From Bacteroidota bacterium (GTDB lineage: Bacteria > Bacteroidota > Bacteroidia > Bacteroidales > UBA1556): 10,695 nucleotides of DNA. The stretch is taken from the NCBI GenBank assembly GCA_003973505.1, contig QNXT01000236.1:1-10695 (forward strand), given 5' to 3'. Within the stretch, counting starts at the first letter, position 1. Every line of letters begins with the position of its first letter. Positions 1 through 6,050 of the stretch are shown piece by piece. The notes under the pieces were generated by a model that made no database searches, had not been told where the DNA came from, and saw only the letters and a list, made by a program, of their open reading frames with translations. The translations under genes were made by a program, and so were the position numbers.

Positions 1-370
1 AAAAACCACGGTTCAAGCGATAGTTTTCCCGATTGTCGAATCCGTATTTTTGTACCCAACTGCTGTCAAAAATGGCTTCTGCTTTTCGAAGTGTTTCTTT
101 TGTTAATTCCTCATTAAAAATAAAATAGGGCTTTACCTGCTCGCGTAACTGTTGTTTTTCAGCTTGTATTTCCTCAGGGGTTTTTATGATTGGGAAATCG
201 TTGGGTGCAACCAAGTCCTCGTACATCCAAGGAGCATTTTGGGTATATTCGTATTTGAATTGCAACTCTTTTGGTAAAATAGCAACAATGATAATAATAC
301 TAACCACAAACAATGATACCTTATATATTTCGGCATAATGATTACGGATGTATGCGAGTTTTTTCTTCAT
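1..370 (-). CDS. PgpH-like 7TM HD-domain phosphohydrolase, N-terminal part (cut by window edge)
   Basis: The first 123 codons read from ATG at 370 down to the window edge. Residues 1-16 are basic and cytoplasmic, about 17-35 form one hydrophobic helix (VVSIIIIVAIL), and the rest is a soluble, probably extracytoplasmic stretch with KFxYEY, APWMYEDLVAPNDFPI and a Glu/Gln-rich segment. This is how Bacteroidota members of the 7TM HD hydrolase family begin; the family (PgpH in Listeria) degrades the second messenger c-di-AMP. The remaining membrane helices and the HD catalytic domain lie outside the window, so activity cannot be verified here. A TAACTTTG -7 element lies 33-40 nt upstream of the ATG, which supports this start. 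The family assignment comes from recognising the N-terminal pattern; the c-di-AMP role is inferred from the family. Confidence 0.8.
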   Translation of the reverse strand, partial: MKKKLAYIRNHYAEIYKVSLFVVSIIIIVAILPKELQFKYEYTQNAPWMYEDLVAPNDFPIIKTPEEIQAEKQQLREQVKPYFIFNEELTKETLRKAEAIFDSSWVQKYGFDNRENYRLNRGF

Positions 371-402
371 AGACAACACTGATTCGAGTTTCAGATATGC
401 CA

Positions 403-410
403 CAAAGTTA
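403..410 (-). promoter_or_regulatory. Promoter -7 element of the PgpH-like gene
   Basis: On the minus strand this reads TAACTTTG, an exact match to the Bacteroidota -7 consensus TAnnTTTG. It predicts transcription starting about 25 nt before the ATG at 370. No clear TTTG -33 box is visible at the usual spacing. Confidence 0.6.
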
Positions 411-446
411 GGCTTTATTTCGAAATAGCGAATTGTAAATTTTATA

Positions 447-605
447 GGCTAAATTCTGATTATTACAGCATTTTTTACTTTTTGTTTTACCCTTGCCCTA
501 AAGGGAACCAAAAAGTAAAAAAATGAATCTCGTGTTTTCAATGGTTTCTACCTTTAGGGTTGGGGTGAAAAACCATTGAAAAAGTGGTGAGGAATAGAAC
601 TTGCC
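447..605. mobile_element. MITE copy 1, with 8-bp target site duplication
   Basis: This 159-bp non-coding element starts GGCTAAATTC and ends GAACTTGCC, an imperfect inverted terminal repeat. It is flanked directly by ATTTTATA on both sides (439-446 and 606-613), a perfect 8-bp target duplication. Positions 447-588 match 4430-4571 without gaps, with 6 differences in 142. Inside are two hairpins: a perfect 14-bp stem (471-484 with 509-522) and a perfect 13-bp stem (535-547 with 570-582). The loops contain CCCTAAAGG (496-504) and CCTTTAGGG (551-559), which are mutually complementary. There is no transposase, so movement would need one in trans. It lies between the stop of the outer membrane protein gene and the promoter of the PgpH-like gene and may also stop transcription. 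Confidence 0.85.
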
Positions 606-649
606 ATTTTATATTGTAAAATGCATTAAAATCGAAAGAAAAATGCGGG

Positions 650-1915
650 TTAATCTAATCTCGGATTAACAACATTATTATAAATCGAACCGAATGTGTA
701 AGCAATGCCAATACTTGTGTAGTAGGAGTAATTGGTGGATAGTTCACGTTGATGCAATAAAACATCTTCGGGTGTAGAGGCCGTTTTTACTAAACTAATT
801 TGATTTCGGGGCATTTGTAAATTACCATAAATATTGAATGATAGACCTTTGAAAATCCGGATATTCATTGATAGGGAAGTCCCTATGCTATAGAGTGAAA
901 AATCGTGGAGGTAGTTTTGCCAGTTGACTGCCGAGCGAATAGACCCCCAATTTGTGATGTATTTATAGTTAATTTCAAATTTCTGTTCGGCTAAATATTC
1001 TTCGGTTTTATTATAAACTGTTGTGTCTGTATAATTTCGATAGTTTGCTCCAATTTTGTAAGCAAATCGCAATTGCTTGCGTGAGGCATTGGAGTATTTG
1101 TACAAATTATACTCTATCTCAGGTTGTATTTTATATGCGGCATCAATATTAGAATAGGTAGATTGCCAAGCATTTACTTGAACCCCAGCACCCCAATGTT
1201 CACCCATCGACCAAATAGTAGAATGTTCAAAATAAACGCCGCGTGAAATGGTGTTTGCGGAATATATCAGGGAGTCTTTTGAGTTATACAAACGATATTT
1301 ATTCTCTGAAAAATTGAGGTTTACTCTTGTTTCGTGTTTTATGTCTTCGGTAATTCTGCTAGCCGATACTGTGGTGTAAACATTTGTTGAATTATAGTTC
1401 TTTTGACCATTCATCCATGAATTTCCACTAATGCGAAACACCCAATTATTCCAAGGGTCGTTCTCTTTAGCTTTTACTGTCTCTTGTGCATAGTTCACAC
1501 TTATTTTATTTGCATAAGGCGTTTTTAGTATAAATGGAACCAAACCCAGTTTTAATGTCTTTAATTGTTCTTTTCGGATTTCATCTCTGGTAGCGTCTGC
1601 TTTTGTGTTAAATTTTAAGGTGTCTTTTAAATGTCCAAAACGACCTAATCCGATAAATTGCATGATGTATTCTTTTCCCCCACCGCCATTTCGCATGGTG
1701 CTAACAATGACTTGTACATCGGCTACTTTGCGGTCTCGCACATAGTTTATTAAAGTGAAATTCTGTCGAAAATAAGTCAAGTCGCAGGAGTTGCAATCGA
1801 GATATAAATTAACAGCAGCTTCTCGTGAGCTAAGGCTGTTATTTTCGTTATTGTTTTGTGCCTTAATGTTTAAGCTTAAAATAATAAACGAGAATAAGAC
1901 AAATTGGGTTTTCAT
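650..1915 (-). CDS. Putative outer membrane beta-barrel protein of unknown function
   Basis: A 421-residue protein with a typical signal peptide (residues 1-19, cleavage likely after KAQ). A short mature N-terminal domain follows, with LYLDCNSCDLTYFRQNF (Cys41 and Cys44), NYVRDRKVADVQVIV and a run of four glycines at 77-80. From about residue 155 onward the sequence alternates polar and aromatic residues in the manner of antiparallel barrel strands, ending with a strand near IGIAYTFGS. I recognise the N-terminal pattern from uncharacterised Bacteroidota proteins but know of no assigned function. The likely location is the outer membrane. It is transcribed away from dinB. The stop lies 44 bp from MITE copy 1. 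The two cysteines two residues apart could form a disulfide or bind metal, but that is inference. Confidence 0.8.
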   Translation of the reverse strand: MKTQFVLFSFIILSLNIKAQNNNENNSLSSREAAVNLYLDCNSCDLTYFRQNFTLINYVRDRKVADVQVIVSTMRNGGGGKEYIMQFIGLGRFGHLKDTLKFNTKADATRDEIRKEQLKTLKLGLVPFILKTPYANKISVNYAQETVKAKENDPWNNWVFRISGNSWMNGQKNYNSTNVYTTVSASRITEDIKHETRVNLNFSENKYRLYNSKDSLIYSANTISRGVYFEHSTIWSMGEHWGAGVQVNAWQSTYSNIDAAYKIQPEIEYNLYKYSNASRKQLRFAYKIGANYRNYTDTTVYNKTEEYLAEQKFEINYKYITNWGSIRSAVNWQNYLHDFSLYSIGTSLSMNIRIFKGLSFNIYGNLQMPRNQISLVKTASTPEDVLLHQRELSTNYSYYTSIGIAYTFGSIYNNVVNPRLD

Positions 1916-1948
1916 TTTGTTCGGTTTAGGTTGTTTTATATTTTATGT

Positions 1949-1956
1949 AAAATCTA
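1949..1956 (-). promoter_or_regulatory. Possible -7 element of the 421-residue barrel gene
   Basis: The minus strand reads TAGATTTT, one base off TAnnTTTG, 34-41 nt upstream of the ATG, the same distance as for the other minus-strand genes here. No good -33 box is seen. The rest of the 1916-2105 divergent spacer is AT-rich with no other recognisable structure apart from the dinB promoter. Confidence 0.3.
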
Positions 1957-2040
1957 ATAACGTAACATTTGAAGCTTGTATTGTGAAAAAATAAAAGTTT
2001 TTCTTGTTTTTTTTAACAAAATATTAAATGGTTAAATCGT

Positions 2041-2071
2041 TTTGAAATTGCTTTTTTTATTGATTATATTG
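2041..2071 (+). promoter_or_regulatory. Probable dinB promoter
   Basis: TTTG at 2041-2044, a 20-nt spacer, then TATATTG at 2065-2071. This fits the Bacteroidota TTTG-N19-21-TAnnTTTG arrangement except that one T is missing from the -7 box. No SOS-type operator palindrome was recognised nearby. Confidence 0.45.
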
Positions 2072-2105
2072 TAATCCTAAATACGATTAAATACTAATCA
2101 AAAAA

Positions 2106-3245
2106 ATGCAACGGACAATAGTACATTTGGATTTGGATACATTTTTTGTATCGGTAGAGCGTTTGATAAATAGTCGCTTGCAAAATATTCCTGTGATTAT
2201 CGGTGGTGCTTTCAATAGGGGGGTGGTATCGAGTTGCAGTTATGAGGCTCGGCAATTTGGGGTACATGCGGGTATGCCCATGCATATGGCTCGCAAACTC
2301 TGTTCGCAGGCTGCTTATATTCGGGGCGATATGGATCAATATACCAAATACTCACGCTTGGTGACTGAGGTTATTGCGGAGGCAGCACCTGTGTATGAGA
2401 AAGCTTCCATCGATGAACATTACCTCGATATTACAGGTATGGACCGCTTTTTTGGGAGTTTGAAATGGAGCCGTGAACTGCGGCAACGTATTATAAACGA
2501 AACAGGCTTGCCCATTTCTTTTGGTTTGTCGGTAAATAAAACGGTATCTAAAATTGCCACAGGCGAGGCCAAACCCAATGGCGAGCTTTCGGTTGAGGAG
2601 CCAATGGTACATGATTTTCTGAATCCCTTAAGTATTCGTAAAATTCCCATGCTAGGAAAGGAGGCCTATCGTAAGTTGCGCCGCTTGGGTATTGTGCAAA
2701 TAAAAACTTTGAGCGAGATGCCTCCCGAAATGTTGGAGCATGTGATGGGTAAAAATGGCCTGATGATTTGGAAGCGTGCCAATGGAATTGACCATGCACC
2801 TGTGCAGCAATATTCGGAGCGTAAATCCATCAGTAGTGAGCGCACTTTTCATCAGGATACTACCGACATTAAATACCTGAACGACCTTTTGGTAAGCATG
2901 ACCGAGAAACTGGCTTTTGAGCTTCGCAAAAAGACCAAACTGGTATCGGTGGTAACGGTGAAAATTCGCTATTCCAATTTCGATACCCACAGCATGCAGC
3001 ACCGTATTGCTTATACTTCTTTCGATCATGTGCTGATAAAAACCGTGCAGGAATTATTCAAAAAACTCTATACTCGCCGAATGCTGATTCGTCTGATAGG
3101 AGTACGATTCTCGGGTTTGATTGAAGGAGTGCAACAGTTGGATTTATTCGAAGATAATGAAGAACAAATTCAGCTCTACCAAGCCATGGACCGTATTCGT
3201 AAACGCTATGGCAAAACCATTGTTCGGCGTGCGGTGGGCGTTTAG
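2106..3245 (+). CDS. dinB: DNA polymerase IV (Y-family translesion polymerase)
   Basis: At 379 residues this is a full-length DinB. The palm motif HLDLDTFFVSVE (residues 7-18) supplies the first catalytic aspartate (Asp9) and the aromatic steric gate (Phe13-Phe14). SIDEHYLD (101-108) supplies Asp103 and Glu104; most DinB proteins have Ala where this one has His105. The finger segment YEARQFGVHAGMP (46-58) and the helix-hairpin-helix region near 180-215 follow, then the little-finger domain from about 240. QLDLF at 344-348 is a canonical beta-clamp binding motif. The enzyme copies damaged templates error-prone and without proofreading. The ATG at 2106 sits in an A-rich context without a Shine-Dalgarno site and directly precedes the conserved start of the palm domain. 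Its 3' neighbour has its own promoter, so dinB is probably monocistronic. Confidence 0.95.
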   Translation: MQRTIVHLDLDTFFVSVERLINSRLQNIPVIIGGAFNRGVVSSCSYEARQFGVHAGMPMHMARKLCSQAAYIRGDMDQYTKYSRLVTEVIAEAAPVYEKASIDEHYLDITGMDRFFGSLKWSRELRQRIINETGLPISFGLSVNKTVSKIATGEAKPNGELSVEEPMVHDFLNPLSIRKIPMLGKEAYRKLRRLGIVQIKTLSEMPPEMLEHVMGKNGLMIWKRANGIDHAPVQQYSERKSISSERTFHQDTTDIKYLNDLLVSMTEKLAFELRKKTKLVSVVTVKIRYSNFDTHSMQHRIAYTSFDHVLIKTVQELFKKLYTRRMLIRLIGVRFSGLIEGVQQLDLFEDNEEQIQLYQAMDRIRKRYGKTIVRRAVGV

Positions 3246-3336
3246 TCAATAGAGGAAGTGTTTTTTTAGTAAAGCAAAATTGGATGTTTTTTTAAATCAA
3301 AAGATTGCATCTGCTAGTTGTATCTATCAGGGAGAG

Positions 3337-3399
3337 GTGGTGAAGCTGGTGAAGGTGACTGAGCTTGTCGAAGTCGTCGAAGCCACCGAAGCCACCGAA
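3337..3399 (+). repeat. 9-bp tandem repeat with GTCGAAG motif
   Basis: Seven degenerate 9-bp units (GTGGTGAAG, CTGGTGAAG, GTGACTGAG, CTTGTCGAA, GTCGTCGAA, then GCCACCGAA twice). It contains GAGCTTGTCGAAG, which I recall as a common dispersed intergenic repeat of Bacteroidota. It is GC-richer than its surroundings. It lies between dinB and the promoter of the next gene and is open in the frame of that gene, but it is probably not translated. Confidence 0.6.
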
Positions 3400-3420
3400 T
3401 CCCAATTCTACCAAATTCCT

Positions 3421-3428
3421 TACCTTTG
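3421..3428 (+). promoter_or_regulatory. Promoter -7 element of the membrane protein gene
   Basis: TACCTTTG followed by C, an exact match to TAnnTTTG, predicting a transcript that begins about 22 nt before TTG at 3457. It lies inside the longer open frame that begins at 3280 and therefore argues for the shorter protein. No TTTG is seen at the -33 position. Confidence 0.6.
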
Positions 3429-3456
3429 CCAAGCACAGAAACTAAACATTATTATT

Positions 3457-4311
3457 TTGAAGAAGCTAATCAACTTTTTTGGAGAGCAATATGACCGCTT
3501 AGAATCTTATTGGGAAGGCGATGTAAATCATAAGCTATTGGGGACATCCATAGTAATGGCATTTCTACTTTCCCTATTAATTATTCAAATGAACCGTTGG
3601 GGCTTTTTACCTCAGGCCATTGCTCAGTATATTTCACATAATTATTTTGTGGCCATTGAGTTTGCTTTTGTGGTGCTGCTGTTCTTTGAGGTGTTGAGCT
3701 TGGTATTTGTGCTGCCCCATTCGGTGGCGGGTGCTTTGGCTAAGCAGTTCGAGATTCTATCTTTAATACTTTTACGGAATTCGTTTAAAGAGTTTGGCGA
3801 AATTCCTGATATTAGCAATTTGATACATATGCAAGATGTGGGTCTGCATATTATTTCTGATGCCTTTGGCGCCTTGATTATTTTTGTGGGAATATATTTT
3901 ATTCGATCTACAAGCAAGCATTACCGCATTACAGACGACGATGACGAACAATTTCGCTTTGTCCAATTAAAGAAGCTAATATCGGTTATTTTACTTGCTA
4001 TTTTTATAGGATTGATGATTCAAGATGCTTGGCTGTTTCTAAATCATGAAAATACATTTAAGTTTTTCGAAACCTTTTATATCGTGCTGATTTTTTCAGA
4101 TATACTTATTGTTTTGGTTTCGCTTCGATACAGCTATAAATATATTGTGCTCTTCCGAAATTCCGGTTTTGCTTTGGCAACGGTTCTACTGCGTGTAGCT
4201 CTTACGGCTCCGGTATATTATAATGTGGCTATAGGCCTAATGGCTGTTCTTTTTGTGTTGATATTGAATATCTTTTATGGGAAGATTATTGTAAAGCAAT
4301 TATATCGGTAA
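3457..4311 (+). CDS. Multi-pass integral membrane protein of unknown function
   Basis: I do not recognise the family. From the TTG at 3457 the product is 284 residues. It has a charged amphipathic N-terminus, then hydrophobic segments at about 28-47, 62-86, 129-149, 172-194, 203-222 and 236-274 (the last long enough for two helices). FEVLSLVFVLPHSVAGALAKQFEILSL-type sequence at 77-103 has Glu and Lys near membrane segments. RYSYKYIVLFRNSGFALATVLLR (224-246) places basic residues around a helix, loosely like a voltage-sensor-type helix, but no selectivity filter is seen. An acidic loop (DDDDEQ, 160-165) is probably cytoplasmic. The frame stays open upstream to 3280, but that extension (59 residues) is the 9-bp repeat plus the promoter, has no ATG, and does not look like protein. 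The start is therefore inferred from the promoter position; a later in-frame ATG at 3550 or so would remove part of the first helix. Confidence 0.65.
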   Translation: MKKLINFFGEQYDRLESYWEGDVNHKLLGTSIVMAFLLSLLIIQMNRWGFLPQAIAQYISHNYFVAIEFAFVVLLFFEVLSLVFVLPHSVAGALAKQFEILSLILLRNSFKEFGEIPDISNLIHMQDVGLHIISDAFGALIIFVGIYFIRSTSKHYRITDDDDEQFRFVQLKKLISVILLAIFIGLMIQDAWLFLNHENTFKFFETFYIVLIFSDILIVLVSLRYSYKYIVLFRNSGFALATVLLRVALTAPVYYNVAIGLMAVLFVLILNIFYGKIIVKQLYR

Positions 4312-4429
4312 ATGTACTACAAACTGATACATGCAATAATGGATTTATCCTTTTGCAATTTATTGATATTTATAACTTTCCAAAAGTTAGCCGCAAACAG
4401 CTTCTTGCGATTATTAGACAGTTAAATTT

Positions 4430-4597
4430 GGCTAAATTCTAATTGTCACAGCATTTTTTACTTTTTGTTTTACCCTTGCCCTAAAGGGAACCAAAAAGTA
4501 AAAAAATGAATCTTGTTTTTTCAATGGTTTCTACCTTTAGGGTTGGGGCGAAAAACCATTGAAAAAGTGGTAAGAATGTAAGAATTGGAACTTAGCC
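4430..4597. mobile_element. MITE copy 2, with 8-bp target site duplication
   Basis: This 168-bp element has ends GGCTAAATTCTAATT and AATTGGAACTTAGCC, inverted over 15 bp with two mismatches. It is flanked on both sides by TTAAATTT (4422-4429 and 4598-4605), a perfect 8-bp duplication. It differs from copy 1 at 6 of the first 142 positions and by a small expansion near 4572-4581. The same two stems are present (4454-4467 with 4492-4505; 4518-4530 with 4553-4565), with complementary loop motifs at 4479-4487 and 4534-4542. It sits in the 414-bp gap between two convergent genes, where it could act as a bidirectional terminator. The rest of that gap shows no gene or other structure that I can support. 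Confidence 0.87.
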
Positions 4598-4725
4598 TTA
4601 AATTTTAATAAAGAGAACTTTTGGTAAGTTACCGCAGTATTAATCAATGCTAGTTATCCAAAATTGGAATATTTTGCAACGAGCCGTGAAATCAGTCTGT
4701 CAGAGATATTTTTCCAATAAACCAT

Positions 4726-5067
4726 TTAAATCAGTTCCTCAATATTCTCCACTGGGTCACCCCAAACAGCCTTATTTCCTCGCTCAATAATAGGTCGATT
4801 CAACAGTTTTGGATTTTCTGCAATAATACGAATCCACTCATCCTCAGTAAAAGTTTTTCCTTTGAAATTGGATTTGAAAATAGCCTCTTGCTTGCGAATC
4901 ATTTCCGAAGGTTTACGATCGAGCTTGGCAAATAGCTGACTCAATTCCACAATGCTCAGCGGATTCTTCAAGTATTCAATAATCTCTACTTCCAGGCCTT
5001 TATCTTGCAAATACTGCAAGCCCGCACGACTCTTTTTACAACGGGTGTTATGGTATATTTTATACAT
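4726..5067 (-). CDS. ArsC/Spx-family thioredoxin-fold protein (putative glutaredoxin-type arsenate reductase)
   Basis: 113 residues, the normal length for this family. It opens with YKIYHNTRCKKSR, where Cys10 is the equivalent of the catalytic cysteine of ArsC and no second cysteine follows, so it is not a CxxC redox switch of the Spx type. Arg58 (MIRKQE) and Arg91 (LLNRPII) match two of the three anion-binding arginines of E. coli ArsC. The third, in the C-terminal GDKARIGR region, is replaced: here GNKAVWGDP. Arsenate reduction is therefore uncertain, and a YffB-like or other thiol role is possible. No arsenic-resistance genes are nearby. The gene stands alone with its own TAACTTTG promoter and converges on the membrane protein gene. 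Confidence 0.85.
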   Translation of the reverse strand: MYKIYHNTRCKKSRAGLQYLQDKGLEVEIIEYLKNPLSIVELSQLFAKLDRKPSEMIRKQEAIFKSNFKGKTFTEDEWIRIIAENPKLLNRPIIERGNKAVWGDPVENIEELI

Positions 5068-5095
5068 AGTTTTTTATTTTTGGTTATGTGAGTGG

Positions 5096-5103
5096 CAAAG
5101 TTA
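5096..5103 (-). promoter_or_regulatory. Promoter -7 element of the ArsC-like gene
   Basis: The minus strand reads TAACTTTG followed by CC, an exact TAnnTTTG match, predicting a leader of about 20 nt before the ATG at 5067. The upstream -33 position lies at the edge of the pyrimidine-rich strand of the 13-bp repeat (TTTC instead of TTTG). Confidence 0.6.
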
Positions 5104-5126
5104 GGGAATAAAGGCTAAAGTGGAAA

Positions 5127-5245
5127 GGAAAAAGAGAGAGGACAAGGAGAGAGGAGAAGGAAAGAGGAGAAGGAAAGAGGGGAAAGAGAGAGAGAACAAG
5201 GAAAGAGGAAAAGGAAGGAGGACAAGGAAAGAGGGGAAGTAGAAG
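5127..5245 (+). repeat. 13-bp purine-only tandem repeat
   Basis: About nine units of consensus GGARAAGGAAAGA begin at 5127, 5140, 5153, 5166, 5179, 5192 (a 15-bp variant), 5207, 5220 and 5233. The units at 5153 and 5166 are identical. From 5122 to 5239 there is no T and only three C on the plus strand, so the tract is 97% purine. Thirteen is not a multiple of three and no frame suggests protein. It lies between the divergent ArsC-like and rplM promoters. Such tracts can form triplex DNA or vary in copy number by slippage. Confidence 0.85.
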
Positions 5246-5370
5246 ATTTTAGTGTGGGTTAAGTAGTGCTGATAGGAAAGCTTTTAGCTTGAAGGAGTGG
5301 CTTTATGTTATGCATTAAAGATTATATTAAATTTCAGAAAATAAAAAATTGCAGTTTAGCTCACTGAAAG

Positions 5371-5402
5371 TTTGGCTATTAAAGAAAATAATTCTACTTT
5401 TG
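5371..5402 (+). promoter_or_regulatory. rplM operon promoter
   Basis: TTTG at 5371-5374, a 20-nt spacer, and TACTTTTG at 5395-5402 followed by C. This is a full match to the Bacteroidota TTTG / TAnnTTTG promoter. The predicted start near 5409 leaves an untranslated leader of about 180 nt. Confidence 0.8.
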
Positions 5403-5404
5403 CA

Positions 5405-5592
5405 GCCCGAAAAAATCGGAAGACCTATGTCTTGTGATTTTCAGGGAATTAGCTCATTAAACGGAATATGTTGCAGGAGAAACTCAGTAAAAGATACAGT
5501 TGATGGTGAAACTGTCCGCCCGCATGGCCCACATATTCAATGGTTTAATAGTTAGATTTTATAAATAGTATTAATATTTTTAATTTATAGTA
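5405..5592 (+). promoter_or_regulatory. Structured leader of rplM-rpsI, probable L13 autoregulatory RNA
   Basis: The leader contains a small CCGA/TCGG hairpin near 5407-5419 and a long interrupted stem built from ATTAAAC (5456-5462) with GTTTAAT (5543-5549), GAATATGT (5464-5471) with ACATATTC (5531-5538), and ACAGTT (5496-5501) with AACTGT (5510-5515). Genes for ribosomal proteins are often controlled by their own product binding such a leader, and I recall an L13 leader family described for Bacteroidia. The pairing is seen in the sequence; the regulator is inferred. Confidence 0.65.
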
Positions 5593-6048
5593 ATGAACAC
5601 TTTAAGTTATAAGACTATATCAGCAAACAAAAACACCGTAAACAAAGAGTGGGTGATTTTGGATGCCGAAGGAGCAACCCTAGGTCGCTTAGCTTCGAAA
5701 GCTGCATTTCTACTTCGTGGAAAGCACAAACCAAGTTTTACTCCACACGTAGATTGTGGTGATAATGTAATCATTATCAATGCTGATAAATTCGTATTGA
5801 AGGGCAATAAAATGACTGACAAACAATATGTGCGTCATACTGGATATCCAGGGGGTCAACGTTTCGCTACTCCAGAGGAGTTATTAGCTAAGAAACCAGA
5901 ATCGATTATCGAAAAAGCGGTTCGTGGTATGTTACCAAAAAACAAATTGGGACGTCAATTGTTTCGTAACCTATATGTATTTGTAGGTACCGAGCATCCA
6001 CACGAAGCACAAAAGCCAAAAATGTTGAACCTAAAAGATCTTAAATAA
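5593..6048 (+). CDS. rplM: 50S ribosomal protein L13 (uL13)
   Basis: 151 residues, the usual size in Bacteroidota. Conserved blocks are easily read: WVILDAEGATLGRLASKAAFLLRGKHK (21-47), HVDCGDNVIIINADK (53-67), a VRHTGYPGG block (80-88), VRGMLPKNKLGR (109-120) and VFVGTEHPHEAQKP near the end. L13 binds 23S rRNA early in assembly of the large subunit. It is the first gene of the cluster, behind a long structured leader. The rpsI start follows the stop after only 2 nt, so the two are co-transcribed and probably translationally coupled. ATG at 5593 follows an AT-rich stretch with no Shine-Dalgarno site. Confidence 0.98.
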   Translation: MNTLSYKTISANKNTVNKEWVILDAEGATLGRLASKAAFLLRGKHKPSFTPHVDCGDNVIIINADKFVLKGNKMTDKQYVRHTGYPGGQRFATPEELLAKKPESIIEKAVRGMLPKNKLGRQLFRNLYVFVGTEHPHEAQKPKMLNLKDLK

Positions 6049-6050
6049 GC

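Noticed and set aside
1791..1994. 67-codon plus-strand frame opposite the barrel gene start
   Set aside because: Antisense to a signal-peptide-bearing gene and without a promoter or a recognisable product.
2652..3029. 125-codon minus-strand frame inside dinB
   Set aside because: Antisense to strongly conserved dinB codons; composition fits a reverse-strand shadow.
3280..3456. N-terminal extension of the membrane protein
   Set aside because: No ATG, low-complexity repeat composition and a good promoter inside it; treated as non-coding.
5127..5245. CRISPR-like array
   Set aside because: Units are 13 bp and contiguous, with no spacers and no cas genes; it is a simple tandem repeat.
5349..5555. 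68-codon plus-strand open frame before rplM
   Set aside because: It runs through the rplM promoter and the structured leader, has no family resemblance, and would need a transcript starting before its own -33 box.
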